Shown here: positions 43,584 to 55,804 of the stretch, one piece after another
How the letters are laid out: each line of letters begins with the position of its first letter
Numbering within the stretch: the first letter of the stretch is position 1
NCBI GenBank assembly: GCA_017893485.1
Contig: CM030364.1
Coordinates: 247,455,818-247,519,817, forward strand
Length of the DNA stretch: 64,000 nucleotides
Reading direction: 5' to 3'
Source: Hemerocallis citrina
Taxonomy: Eukaryota > Streptophyta > Magnoliopsida > Asparagales > Asphodelaceae
Translations under genes and position numbers: made by a program
Notes under the pieces: model-generated
The model's input: only the letters and a program-made list of their open reading frames with translations
Databases searched by the model: none
What the model was told of the DNA's origin: nothing

Positions 43584-45584
43584 CCTTCACCTCCTTCCTC
43601 CTTCCTCTCGCCAGCACCGCAGCAGCCCCTCAAAGCCCCAACTGCCTACTGCCTTTGTTCATTGCAGTGCCATTTTTGCTATTTGCTGTCATTTTGTGTA
43701 GCCGCTGCCATCGCCGAAGTCGTCGTTGTCCCTTACTATGTGCAGCTGTTGTTGTTTCTTGTCACGTGCATTGCACGTGCTATTGTGTGCACGTGCTTAA
43801 CATGTGTCTTCGTGTACGTTGGTTGCACATGTGTTCGCTGTGTCCGTTGTTTGCATGTATTGCCGCCGAGATTCTCGTCCCATTATTCTTTTACATTGGT
43901 AGTGTTTATCTAATAGGAAAGCGTCCCTTGAACTCATTTTTATTGTTCTAGTTCAAGGAAACATTCATTGAACTCTGGCAAGTAGTAATTGAATTGAGCA
44001 TCATAGCTAATTGAATTTCATTATTGATTCATTATTTATTCGTTATTTTCTTTATCGCATCATGTTTTTCATTCATTGTATTATGATCATGCCATTGTTA
44101 TCGATATAAAACTTGAACCGTAAATTTATTGCATTATTGAACATTCAAATATGCTGCCCTGTCGTTTGCCCGAATTGGTACTGAAGTTTCGACCATGTTC
44201 CTGACATCGAAACTTAAAAACTTGTACATAAGATTATAGCACACTGAATCCTAAATTCGGAACATCTTACGATTCTCAATCCGATTTATAGATTGGAAGT
44301 TATCACTATTTTAGTACTGGCATGTTATAATTTTCAGAATCGAGACTGTGCACGAAACCCGTAAAGAATTGATTGATCGACCTAATTACTGTGACTATTA
44401 TGTATTGTGTGAATATGCGCTGGAACCGGCAGAGAGTCTAGTTTCTAGAATCTCTGATGGAATCAGATTTGCATTCCCGTAGCAGTGGGAAAGTGAGTTT
44501 GAGTACCAATAGGTGCTGCTGTCCAGAACCTGTATTGTTATGTTTTTGTACATAATCCCGTTATTTTTCGTATTTAATGAATTGAACCATGTATATTTCA
44601 TGTATTGTATAGTCTTGATATCATCTTGAGATTGTACTAGTACTACTGGTCTCGTCGATTGTACCCGTTTCATTAGTATTGATACCATCGTCCTTATTGA
44701 TCGTATTGATTGCATGTCCATAATTGATCGTAATAAAATGATAACAAGATGGGGTAATAAGGGTAAGACTTAGTAGTGGACAATATAGAAAAGTATACTC
44801 GAAAGGGGATATTGGTCACAACCCATATTGGTCATTGTCATCGATCATATTGGTCATCGATTGATTGTGGATTACTGACTATAGTATCCCGATTTATCGT
44901 ATATTTATCATCGGTCATCGGTCATCGGTCATCAGTCATTGGTTATTGATATTGCAAGACCCGGGTACATGAATCTGTAGAATTCATCACTATTGTCTAA
45001 ATGTTCACTTGATTGTATGCACCCGAATCTGTGGTATGGGACGCATGATTGCATGCATTAGATAGGTTAATAAAAGACTGATAGACATGAGATAAACACT
45101 GAACATTGACACTGATACTGAATATTGGTTATTGAACATTGATTCCCGATTACTGAATTATTGATTATCGAGTTTTGATTTTGTTATCGTTTATCATTTA
45201 TTGACTCCGATATCGTTCCAATTTCTATTCTTGTTATATAGTCCTTTACTTCCTTCACTACTTGCTACTACTTTTTGCTCGAAGCTTGCTCTAACAGGTT
45301 CTCTTCCTCTTTCTTTTGAGTTAATATTATACAGGTACAGATGATGAGATGCTGAAGGATCTTCACGTACTATTATTGCATTGCATTTTACTAGGCTTAT
45401 TGTAAGTTCTTGTATCTCAGATATTGGTTATTGCATTTTATTCTTGTTTATGTGATTATTATTGTATTGTTGAGCTTACCGGCATTATACAGCTTATGGA
45501 ATATATGAGTTGATATACTTATATCATTCGTTGGGCCTCAGTTACGTGCTCGTGTTTTCATATAATGGGAAGCGGGGCGTGACA
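43584..45584 (+). other. S1 LTR, right part
   Basis: It is C-rich to about 43,720, has GTGCATTGCACGTGC-type palindromes near 43,770, then AT-rich sequence with short TCATCGG repeats. It ends with the S1 terminus. No gene is seen. Confidence 0.7.
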
Positions 45585-47900
45585 GAAACACTAATCATAA
45601 CACAATTTGTTCTCATTAGCTCTGGATATCTCTAAATTCCTGATTGAATCTAGCTCTTCAAGAGTAGAAGGGTTAAATACAAACCCCATGCTAGAGGCTA
45701 GATCAATCATGTCAGAGTTAGATAGGAATCAAAGTGAATTTGATAAATTGATCCTAGCGGATCTTCGTGGGCGAAATCCTTCGAAATCGGCAGGATTTAT
45801 AGGTTTCTAATTTGAGCAGCTAATGATGCTTTGGACGAAGTAGAAAGATTAGAATCTTTCTTGGCTCTAATACGCGCACTAGTGTGAATTAAAGAATCTT
45901 TATTAAATCGCTTGTTGTATTTTCTGTTGACGGTAGGGGAGTGTTGAGAAGAAGTTTTGGCAGAGGAAGGAGAAGGAGAAATGTTGGATGCAGTATCCAC
46001 CACGGGATTATAATCAATATCGTTAATCCCATCTGAGATGGGAAGGAAGGAAGGATGGTTATTAGGTAAATAATGTTAGAACAATCATGAACAGAGGAAG
46101 GAATAAGAGGAAGAATAAGTGGAATTTTACGAATATTAAGATACGAAACTAAATGATTATCCTTCGCATAACCAATAAGGGAATAGATGAAGAAGGAAGA
46201 GATGTTGTATGCTACTAACACGTAGTTAAGAAGATACTGCAAACCCAGATACTAAAATATAGAACTAAGACTACAAATAAATGAGAAAGCAAAAGAATTA
46301 CCCTGATGCTTTACAGTACACGAAAAGAAATCAGAAGATCGAGTGTGGAATAGACCTTGCACCAGGAGGATTTCTTTAGAAAGATCTTTAACTCCTTCAT
46401 ACAGAAGGTTGACGGAGTCCACCCCCTCAATAGAAAGAGGAGTTGTAACAGCATAAGCATTGAGTGATGTGGTTGGAGAGGAAACTAGAACGATCTGTTT
46501 GGATATTTCCCACAGTAGAGAAATGCAAGTTGACACTCCAGGCTGGCCAATTACTATCAATGTTAGAGGACAGCGGGATAAAATCTCCAGAGGAGGAAGT
46601 CGACACAGGTTTCTTAGGCATTGGAGAGACTATGGAGGACTGAGAAGTTACTGTCGAAATTGAAAGCAGTGGGAGAGGGGTTGATGGTTTGGTAGCCGTA
46701 TGGGATGCGATGGCTTTACGGGAGAAGGGAAAATATATTTTTCTCATGGATCCCTTCATGATTAAAAGATTTGTGATGGCCCCGGTGTGGCAATCGTAGG
46801 AGAGGGCTTTGTGTAATTACCCTCCAAGGAGACAGAAGGAAGAGAAGATGCCAGGGTCTAAGAGGAAATAGAGTGGGTAGAGGGTGGAGAGTCATGGTAA
46901 CTGATAGAGATGGAGAAAATAGAGTCTCCAACTCGGATAAGCTGATATACAGTCAGTAAGGGGGGTTCATAAGAACTCTGCTTCCACTTGAAGGTAGCCA
47001 GATGCAAGGAGAGAAGTAGACGAGGTACATGTGATATCTCCAATACATTTTGTCTTGTCGGATACCAAGCACGGGGTGTCACAGAATGTGGGTACGCCAA
47101 GAATGGAAACTTTAGTCAAGTGGGATTGAAGAAGCGGTGTCACAGAGCCGGTGAAAGCCCATGTTCTGATCATGAGGCTAATAGAGCCAATATAGAAACA
47201 TTTTTTGGCCACTAGATCCATCAAGATTTGGGTAGCTGGACATTTAATAACTATATCTCCATTAGGAAACGCATTCACGAACCAAGACCAATCTACAACG
47301 TTGCAAGTGTTGCATAAGAACGAATCTAAAGATGAGTTGGAGATAGAATCTCTAAAGAAAGAGGCTGCCCCAAAAAAATCAAGTTTTTCGAACTTAACGA
47401 TCACCTCCTGTGATAAGGTACAACACATCATCATCAGAGGTATCATAGGCAAGGAAGGAGTGGAAACCGAAAGGAGTTGAGAGGATGGGGGAGTCAGGAG
47501 CAAGGCAGAAGAGTCAGAGAGTTTAACTCTTTTGGGTTTTATGGCTTGAATATCTGCTAATTTAGATTTAAGAGAGGAGAAACCAAGTGCTGCTAACCTG
47601 ATCCGAAATCAGAGCGTCCAAAGGGAGACCAAGAAGGTTTTGGTGGGAGAAGCATATTTTGCGAGAATGACCCAACTTGTCGCAAAAGAGACACTTCATC
47701 TTATTTTTGCAGAAAATTTTGAGGTGACCTGATTGTAAACAACGAAAGCAAATAGGGTATTTAATCGGATTTAGGGGAGAATGTGAAATAGTGGGGCGAG
47801 AATGAATAGACTCGAGGGAAAAAGAGGTAGAAGATGACCCTCGAATGTTCTGGAAACTGGGCCTAGATAGCATAATGGGTTGTAATTGGTGCAGCAGACT
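45585..47900 (-). pseudogene. LINE ORF1 (zinc-knuckle nucleic-acid-binding protein) and start of ORF2
   Basis: On the minus strand two zinc knuckles appear first (about 47,760-47,650): CFRCLQSGHLKIFC and CLFCDKLGHSRKIC. A DUF4283-like region follows at 47,503-46,967, with FEKLDFFGAASFF and LMIRTWAFTG. A low-complexity Ser/Pro-rich tail with frame shifts leads to about 45,800. The ORF2 start codon is at about 45,600, followed by four codons before S1 cuts in; the frame resumes at 2671. ORF1 would coat LINE RNA. Frames are broken, so this is a relic. Confidence 0.8.
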
Positions 47901-47924
47901 TTTTTTTTGGGTTTTTAACTACGT

Positions 47925-48376
47925 TGGCCCATGAAAGGCCCATGAAGAGGCCCATAGTTCAGAAAAAATGGAAGTGGGAGATGCCGATTGACTTATTCAA
48001 CTACTCTTATGATCTGGAGCTGATTGACATTCCAATTAATGATAAGTTCTTCACTTGGTCGAATATGCAAGCAGTCCTCATTATGGCTAATCTAGATAGA
48101 GTACTAGTCTCCATGGACTAGAAAACGAATTTCCGGCTGGCATCTACAAAATCACTTCCAAGACCAACCTCGGACCACGTCTCAATCATTCTCTACACAA
48201 GAGAGCAGTGCATTCGAAAATTGAGGAAATTCACATTCAAGAAGGCCGACTGGAGATTCAGGGATTTCACCACATGTTTATAGGAAAATGGGATTTACCA
48301 ACCCAGGGTACGGATGTTGTAGCCTACTGGTGTGAAAAGGTCCGGTGGCTACGCAAAAGATTATGAAGATGGAACC
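47925..48376 (+). pseudogene. LINE endonuclease fragment, opposite strand
   Basis: The plus-strand frame reads LELIDIPINDKFFTWSN, then LDRVLVS, a stop, then KSLPRPTSDHVSIIL, FTFKKADW. This is the C-terminal half of a LINE endonuclease (the SDH motif near its end). It is a different LINE copy from 1-2671 and in the opposite direction. G2 truncates it; GAACC (48372-48376) may be one copy of the G2 target duplication. Confidence 0.75.
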
Positions 48377-48941
48377 TGTTACCGCTAAATCTGGTGTTGG
48401 GGCAAACAGATAGTATTTGTGAATTCTTAGGGGAACCGAATAGTCAAAACCATAACTTCTTCTGCCGGAGGCTGACCGCTGACTCCTGCCGTTCACCTGC
48501 AAAAAGTGCGAGACACCGGGGTTGATCCCGGTGATGCACCCTCCGACGCTCAAGTCAGTAATCAGAGAAGATTATGAGAGAGCGCAAATTGGAAAAAGAT
48601 TGATTACCTCTTAATGGTGGTGGATGGGGGATATTTATAGCTGCCATTGGGATCAGATTAGGAATGTAATCCCTGATTCCCAGTGAAAGGATAGAGCGAA
48701 TCAGGACCGTTGATTGAATGCAATCAGAAACCCTAATTTTATCCTGATGGACTGGGTTCATCGCGGGTTGGAACCCACACCCAGCTGAGATGGATCTGTT
48801 TGCAGGTTGGTGGGTCTTAGAGGAGAAGACACAGTACCCGCTTCAAACCCATTTGTAGGTGAAATTACCTTTTTACCCTCAGGCTTTAAGATTCGTGCCA
48901 AGTTTGGACGGTTCCGATTTAACCCCATTTTAGTCATATCA
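48377..48941 (-). repeat. G2 3' LTR
   Basis: 565 bp, clearly homologous to the G1 LTRs, and keeps the CACCGGG/CCCGGTG hairpin. Confidence 0.9.
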
Positions 48942-48959
48942 CGAGCCCCCCACTCCCGA
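48942..48959 (-). other. G2 polypurine tract
   Basis: On the minus strand CGGGAGTGGGGGGCTCG abuts the LTR, with one G fewer than in G1. Confidence 0.75.
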
Positions 48960-49495
48960 AGACTGAGTTTGATCAGTCTTTGAGGAGTAGTTTTACTGTT
49001 TTAATGGCTTGTGGAGTTGTATTGGAGTCCAAATGAGAAGTGTCGAATCTTTGTACGGAGTATTGTGGTAATTTCTGAGTTAGTAACGTGCTCTTAGATC
49101 GTTCTTGAACTCTCCTGAATTTCTGGTGCTTTTCCTTTGATTGTGATCTAGCCTTGCGAAGTGATGATTCGTTGTTCGGGGGTCTTAATTGACCATTCTA
49201 GGTAATAATTATTCACCCAGGGGCTCGAACGTGTTTCCCTGGATTTATAGTTATTCTTTAGAATCTTTAATCGATGTTTAGATAGTCGACTTGATGTTGT
49301 TTCCGCTGTTCCATGGCTTAGAAACTTCAGCTTCGTTGCCGACCCCCTCCTAACGCTCACCATGAAGGAGACCGAGGTCCATGGGGGTTCAGCATCTCTT
49401 GTCGAAGAGCGAAGACACTTCGGCCACTCTGTAGGCGCGAAGAGGGTGTTCGGCAGATCTTTGCCGAAGTCCGGGGCGCTTCTTCTTCATGTAAG
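48960..49495 (-). other. G2 3' untranslated region, non-repeat part
   Basis: It is homologous to 22,651-23,325 of G1. No gene is seen. Confidence 0.6.
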
Positions 49496-49499
49496 AGGG

Positions 49500-50035
49500 T
49501 CGGGGCAAGAGTGCTCAGCGACATGCGCCGAGGTCTATTTTCCCCACGCAACATGGTCGGTGGCAAGAACGCTGGCAGCATGTGCCGAGGTCTAACTTTT
49601 CCATGTAACATGGTCGGTGGCAAGAACACTCAGCAGCGTGTGCCGAGGTCCACTTTTTTCCATGTAACATGGTCGGTGGCAAGAGCGTTCGGCAGCATGT
49701 GCCGAGGTCCACTTTTTTCCATGTAACATGGTCGGTGGCAAGAGCGTTCGGCAGCATGTGCCGAGGTCCACTTTTTTCCATGTAACATGGTCGGTGGCAA
49801 AAATGTTCGGCAGCATGTGCCGAGGTCCACTGTTTACCATGCCACTTTTTTCCATGTAACATGGTCAGTGGCAAGAACACTTGGCAGCGTGTGCCGAGGT
49901 CCACTTTTTTTCATGTAACATGGTCGGTGGCAAGAACGCTCGGCAACGTGTGCCGAGATCCACTTTTTTCCATGTAACAATTTTTTCCATGTAACATGGT
50001 TGCTGGCCAGAACGCTCGGCAGCTTGTGCCAAGGT
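49500..50035. repeat. Tandem hairpin array of G2, unit about 61 bp, about 8 copies
   Basis: Units hold CCATGTAACATGG, GGTGGCAAGA, (C/T)TCGGCA-gcatg-TGCCGAG and GTCCACTTTTTT. The CGGCA/TGCCG hairpin is shared with the G1 array while the rest of the unit differs. Open frames across it are period artefacts. Confidence 0.9.
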
Positions 50036-50454
50036 CTTGGGTTGTGATTTTTGGCAACATAGGAAACGTCAGGCTGAGTTGACGGCTGTTGACCTTCTGT
50101 CAGGTGTGACAGTCATTAATGCAATGGCTACTGATCTTCTGACAACTCTGACAGATGTGACAGCCATTAATGCGCTAGTATAGCTAGGCGCAGTAAATAA
50201 TGTGACGGTTCAGGTCATTTTGTCGTCTTGTGTAAATGGGCTGGCTCTGTGGGCCCATTAACCTCGTTTCGTGCGCCAAGCTCTATAAAACTTCACCCCC
50301 CCTTCTCATTTTTCACTTCTCCAACTTTTTACTCAGACGGTGAATTTGGGTTGGTGAGAGCTCACGGTGATCATCCATCGCTTTCCGGCAAAAATTCCGA
50401 CCGTTCCTATCACTTCAGAGGTAAATTATACTTAGTTTTTTCCCAAGTATAAAT
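50036..50454 (+). promoter_or_regulatory. Upstream region of the G2 antisense gene
   Basis: It has TGACAG(C/T)CATTAATGC repeats, then CTCTATAAAACTTCACCCCC (TATAAAA at about 50,284) and a C/T-rich leader. It is conserved with G1. Confidence 0.5.
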
Positions 50455-52565
50455 ATGTTCCTTTCTCCTATCTCTGAGCCCTCCCATCCTGCTGCCGATG
50501 CTCCCTCTCCGAGTCAGATAGGTCGCCAAGACAAGGGCAAGAGGGTTTCAGGTCGGGACACTATAGTAGAGGATCCGAAGCGCATGGGGCCGTTCGGCAG
50601 GTTGCCAGGGCCGTTGAACAGACTTCAAAGAGTTTGAGAACTTCTGGGGGAGGATGCCGAGTGCATTATTCACGGGAGGGGGAGAGCCTTCGAGGAAAAC
50701 GAGGCAAGGGAGACCTCCGAGGCCGAAGAAACAGTATCAATCCTTAGCCTGGAGGATTTAGTAGTGATCCGGAGTTGCTTCCAAATTCCGGAGGAGTACG
50801 AGCTTATGCTGCCGGGTCCGGGGGTTAGGGCAAATTCGCCGATGCCAATAAACATGTGTTTCTGGCCGATCGATGCCTTCATCGCCGGGGCTCGGCTACC
50901 TCTCCACCCGTTCGCGATCCAAGCGCTGAGGTGGTTTCGGGTCATCCCCATTCAACTGATGCCGAACGTATGGAGAGTTATCAATGGGTTTGTACTCTAC
51001 TGCCAAATGGCTAGGATCGAGCCGGAGCTGAGGGTATTCCGGACTATCTACCGGCTTCATCAGCAGAACCGGTCAGAGTTTCGGTACTACCTAGCTCCGA
51101 AGCATGGAGGTCGGCTCGTCGTCTGCCCCGACTCCATCAAGCACTGGCGAGATAAGTACCTTATAGTGCGGAGCGCAGAGGCGTGGCCCATACCCACCAG
51201 TTTTGTGGAGGAGGTGTCGAGGCGAGTGAAGGAGTCACCGGTGCTTCACCCTCAAGAAGAGGAGGCAGTGCAGACTCTTCTAGACAGGCCGAAGTACGAT
51301 TGGAGAGAGCTGACCGAAGACATTATCTTCAGGGGAGGGCTCAGCTGCGTAGATCCCAGTACGCGGCTCTTTCTACGTTCTTATTCATTTTTTTTTACTT
51401 TGCTTATTCCAACTTGTGTCTTTAACCGGCTTCTTATTTGATGCAGAGGCAATGGATTTCGACGTGGTGATGGCGCAGAGGGCCGCCCTTGGAAGTAAGG
51501 CGCCAAAGAAGCGCAAAAGGGTTTCCACCAAGCTGCCGCCTACGAAGGCTCCGAAGGGTGCGAGCATAGCCGAGGGGGTGGAGCCTCCAGCTGTGGTGAC
51601 CCCAAACTCGACCGCAGGAGTAGCCTCGGCATCGACTGAGGCAGAGGACTTCCCGATCTCCACAGCTCTCGGGATGGAGATGCCCCCGCTGACGGTGACG
51701 GCCGAGGAGCTCCTAACTGAGGAGCACAAGAGGATCCACATTCCGGACTGGCAGGTTCGGAAGCATGATGGGTTCCTTGGCGACTCCTTGACGAGTATGC
51801 AGGTGGTCAAACACCTGGCGACGCCAAAGGACCGAGCCGCCATGGAGGTCGGCCATGCAGGCGACGACGCCATCGAGATCGCGCGCTCGGTAGTTTTGAT
51901 AAGTGTCGAATTTCTGTTTTTGTTACTTTCACTTTTGATTTTTCTAACTCTTTGCACTTTTTGTTGTTTTGTTGTAGATCGTCGTCTACTTCGGTCATCT
52001 TTCGAAAAAGATGACGGAGTTGGAGAAGGAGCTGAAGCAAGAGACTGATCGGGCTCGGGCCGAAAAGGCTCGAATGGGCACAGAGCTCGACAAGCTGAGG
52101 GTCGAGCTCGAGGGGAGGTCGACGAGGCTCGAGTACCTCGAAGGCCTGGTCGCGAAGCTCGAGGCCGACCTTCTGCGGTAGAAGGAGGAGTCGGCTAAGC
52201 AGCTGGCCGAGGTAGCGGAGACCAAGGATGCCGTGGTAAAGGGGGCCGAAGAGGCCACCATGGCGAAGGCACAGGGCTTCCTTGCCCAAAACATGGACAA
52301 GACCTATGCCCAAGCCATCTCTCAGGTGTCGGAGCGATACACCGAGGTGGACTGGTCGGGGTGGAGGCTGTTCCCGGGCCATGTCGAGGGCTTCGACCCT
52401 GAATCAGAGGAAGAAGAAGAAGAAGGCAACGATGAGGAAGACCGCGAGGTTGAGGTCATCGGTGAGGTGCAGGTTACCGAAGTGAACCCGCTGGCGATTC
52501 AGGCCCCATCAGGGGGGTCTGTCCCCGTCCACTCTCGATGCCCCGAGAAAGAGGTCGACCCTTGA
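50455..52565 (+). pseudogene. Antisense extra gene of G2, exons 1-3
   Basis: Exons 50455-51358 (904 nt, the same length as in G1), 51447-51889 and 51978-52565 have GT-AG borders at the same places as G1. Visible blocks are SGRDTIVEDPKRMG, FQIPEEYELMLPGPGVRANSP, MCFWPIDAFIAGARLPLHPF and CPDSIKHWRDKYL. The coiled coil (ELEKELKQETDRARAEKARM) and acidic tail lie in exon 3. Nonsense codons are at 50635 (TGA) and 52179 (TAG); G1 has sense codons at both. The stretch 50764-51358 is open. Confidence 0.75.
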
Positions 52566-52842
52566 TTTCTCCTCTTTTTGTTTTCTTTTATTTTGTCTTT
52601 TGAGTTTTGTCTTGTCCTGTATTGCCTAATTCTGGACTGGCCACCGCATTTTTTGTGATGAATGAAAGAAACTTTTGAGCTCGATCCCGTGTTTAGACAA
52701 AAAACTTTTGAGCTTGAAATTCGACTAAGTGTTTAAACAAAGAACTTTTACCTTAGGTGCATGTAGCTTTTGTTCAGGGGCCGGATGAGGATTAAACTTG
52801 TGACTATTTACTTAGCCCCTTCATTTGCTTTCATCTTTTCAG
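52566..52842 (+). other. Spacer or intron in the G2 antisense gene
   Basis: It mirrors 26,842-27,161 of G1, including GCCACCGCATTTTTTGTGATG, and ends TTTTCAG. Confidence 0.45.
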
Positions 52843-53092
52843 CTTGCCGAGGTGACCCACTCAGCCGAACCTACTTGCTCCGGGGAGGAGTTTTGTTCCG
52901 AGGCCAGCTTGGGGTCGACGAGGCTGTGTTTGGCCAGGTGCCGAGAGCGCCTTTATGAAGTCGAGTTGGGGTTGCGCAGGGCTGAGAGCGAGCAAAACCA
53001 CTTGCAGGTGATCTTGAGCCGACGGGACAACGAGATTCGGCGACTAAAGGGTCGGCTTGCCGAGATTCCTCCCATAGACGAGGAGGATGGCT

Positions 53093-54623
53093 TGTTGTGC
53101 AATCTAGATACCTAATTAAATAGATAAAACTAGACACAAATTAAAAACCTCGCAAGTGTACGAATCGTTTGGAGAAGCGTAGTGACGAGCAAGGGTCGAT
53201 CCCACAGAGATTGTAGATTTTAACTCACTAATCAATAAAATAGAAAATAGAATCTTAAAGTGTTGATCTAAAAGTCTAAGAAAATGAAAGGATAAAAATC
53301 TAAATTAAATAGCATCACAAATTCAGTCACAAATGTCTATTAAAGTAGTTGGGTTTTGATCTCCACCAATAGTCAGTAATGCTGAGTTATCCACTAGTCT
53401 TATTACTCATGTTTGTTCTCTTCAAGGGCATGGTATCTACTCCTTAAAGTAATGTTTCCCTAAGCCAAGAATTAGGCATGGTATCTACTCTAATTCGTTT
53501 CTTTCATTAAGTATTTAGCATGGTATCTACTAAGTTGCACTTAAAGAAAACATAAGAACAGTGGAAACGAACAAACACTCAAGGTTCTAGAAATTGGTAT
53601 CAGATCTAGATCCCTTAAGTTGATTAAACCAAGAACCCCTAGAGATTCCCTTGTTACAAGTTATGAGCACGAGATACGGGTCGTCTCAATATGCTCATAT
53701 AACAGCTTCAGATCTACACTGCACAACTTGATAAACTTAAGTTTTGTATGCCAGTCGACTGGCTGTCACTTCAGTCGACTGTCCCTAGAACATCTGAACA
53801 AGTTTGTTTTATGTAAATTGTTATTCGTTTAATCAGGTTTAATCAATAAGTAATAGAGTAGCATTTAGAAAAATATAAGCATTACATGACTACGGTTTCA
53901 ATCTACCCAACTATGAAAGTTAGTTGCACATAATACAACCTTTATTGATTAATATAATAGAGTTCATGACTACAATAGAAATAAGAACTAGAGAGAAAGA
54001 ACAGAAGAACGCGGATTTTTATGATGTTGACGTTGAGCCCAATCAACAGTCGACTCGTTCTCCTTCTTTGATGCTTGCTGTCGATGGCCTTCCTGGCTGA
54101 TCCAGAGATAGTCCGAGAGATAGAGAGCTTCCGCTGCTTCTTTCTTGGTTGGAATTTATAGAACAAGAGAAGAGAATTAGGGTTTGCATTCTTCTTTTAT
54201 AGAAATGTCCTCTTCTTTTTATTTATTTCCTTTCTTATCTTGATCTGCGTTTATTTCTTTCTCTTTTCTTCTTTTCTTCATTTTCTGTTCTGATTTGGAT
54301 TTAGATTTGGACGAATCTTCAAATATCTTATCTGTTAACTCTGCCGCCTACCAGTCGACTGGTGTTGGAGTAAGTCGACTGTGTCGAGACTTCTGCGTAA
54401 ACTTGATTTCTCTGTTCAGTCGCCTGTGTGGAAGAATCAGTCGACTGATGCTCTGTAATATTCTGAGTTCATCCTTAAAATCCTGAATCTGCTTCGTTTT
54501 GCTGTTTTAGGCTGTTTCCTATGGAAAAGAGAAAATAAGAGTTAAATACCACATATAGAGCTTTTAAATGTGCATTTGCAATAAGATTATTGCTCCCAAA
54601 TGTGAATAATATTATGTTCATCA
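53093..54623 (-). repeat. A1 3' LTR
   Basis: It runs TGTTGTGC to GTTCATCA on the plus strand. It contains GGTATCTACT repeats (53,420-53,535) and paired CAGTCGACTG sites (53752/53772, 54352/54372, 54417/54438; single at 54047). Confidence 0.93.
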
Positions 54624-54641
54624 AATACCCCCAAACTTAGC
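54624..54641 (-). other. A1 polypurine tract
   Basis: On the minus strand CTAAGTTTGGGGGTATT abuts the 3' LTR, a form usual in Athila-type elements. Confidence 0.8.
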
Positions 54642-55304
54642 TTTTGCTTGTCCTCAAGCAAACTAAAATTATGAACAAGGGGAAAATAATAATACTCACC
54701 CTACCACACCAAGAGTTTTCTTTATGCGAGCATCAAAATTGTAATAGAAAGTATAAACAATTTTAGATAAAGTAAAACTAAGCATACCCACTTTCTCCAG
54801 TGCAATTGTTTAGTCACAACTCCAAACCCAATCATACTTGTCATGCAATTAATTATAGTTATAGTATGTGACACTCCATCTGCGATTATCCCTTTTCTCT
54901 ACTACAAACCGAGTAGCAAACTAGAGTTTTTTTTTTTTTTCATATAGTCTCTTCTTTAAAGTTGTCACTTGCCTTTTGACGCGAATGCAAAACATTTTTG
55001 ATGAATCCACCCGGTTACTCAACAAGTCACAAACTTTAAAGTGCTTTGCATACTCATATTTCAAGTTGCCGTTTGACGTAAAGGTAAACATTGGTGATGA
55101 ATACCCCTAGTTACTAAGCACTCAAAACATTGGAGTAGATTGACTTTATTCAAATATATATATATATTTTATCACTCTATTTACTTAAACTCAATTTAGG
55201 ACTAGATCTAAAGGGAATAATCACCAGAAAAAGCATCACATTTGTTTATTATGTATACTCGCATGACTCATACAATTTTGTAAGGAATTATGAAACTCAA
55301 CAAT
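54642..55304 (-). other. A1 3' untranslated region before the gap
   Basis: It is AT-rich and non-coding. It has two similar stretches around TTGACGCGAATGCAAAACAT and TTTGACGTAAAGGTAAACAT (54,960-55,130), a degenerate duplication of about 115 bp. Confidence 0.55.
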
Positions 55305-55804
55305 NNNNNNNNNNNNNNNNNNNNNNNNNNNNNNNNNNNNNNNNNNNNNNNNNNNNNNNNNNNNNNNNNNNNNNNNNNNNNNNNNNNNNNNNNNNNNNNN
55401 NNNNNNNNNNNNNNNNNNNNNNNNNNNNNNNNNNNNNNNNNNNNNNNNNNNNNNNNNNNNNNNNNNNNNNNNNNNNNNNNNNNNNNNNNNNNNNNNNNNN
55501 NNNNNNNNNNNNNNNNNNNNNNNNNNNNNNNNNNNNNNNNNNNNNNNNNNNNNNNNNNNNNNNNNNNNNNNNNNNNNNNNNNNNNNNNNNNNNNNNNNNN
55601 NNNNNNNNNNNNNNNNNNNNNNNNNNNNNNNNNNNNNNNNNNNNNNNNNNNNNNNNNNNNNNNNNNNNNNNNNNNNNNNNNNNNNNNNNNNNNNNNNNNN
55701 NNNNNNNNNNNNNNNNNNNNNNNNNNNNNNNNNNNNNNNNNNNNNNNNNNNNNNNNNNNNNNNNNNNNNNNNNNNNNNNNNNNNNNNNNNNNNNNNNNNN
55801 NNNN
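55305..55804. other. Assembly gap (500 N)
   Basis: Exactly 500 N, a placeholder for a gap of unknown size. An apparent open frame across it is meaningless. Confidence 0.99.

Larger units (their letters stand above)
2676..45584 (+). mobile_element. S1: giant solo LTR (about 4.5 kb net), split by later insertions
   Basis: S1 begins TGTAACCCAC and ends GGGGCGTGACA, and is flanked by GAAAC (2671-2675 and 45585-45589). Removing it rejoins the LINE ORF2 frame exactly. Its own segments are 2676-5069, 8558-8563, 42273-42360 and 43584-45584; the rest is S2, T1 and the TRIM. I see no primer site or coding region of its own, so a solo LTR left by LTR-LTR recombination is the simplest reading. It holds AT microsatellites, a Helitron end, a foldback element, a TATA-like box near 4406, a C/T-rich leader (4420-5069) and a (GGTCATC)n stretch near 44,910-44,945. 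Confidence 0.85.

Noticed and set aside
49357..49904. Open frames repeating ATDHVTWKK
   Set aside because: Same cause: translation of the G2 tandem array.
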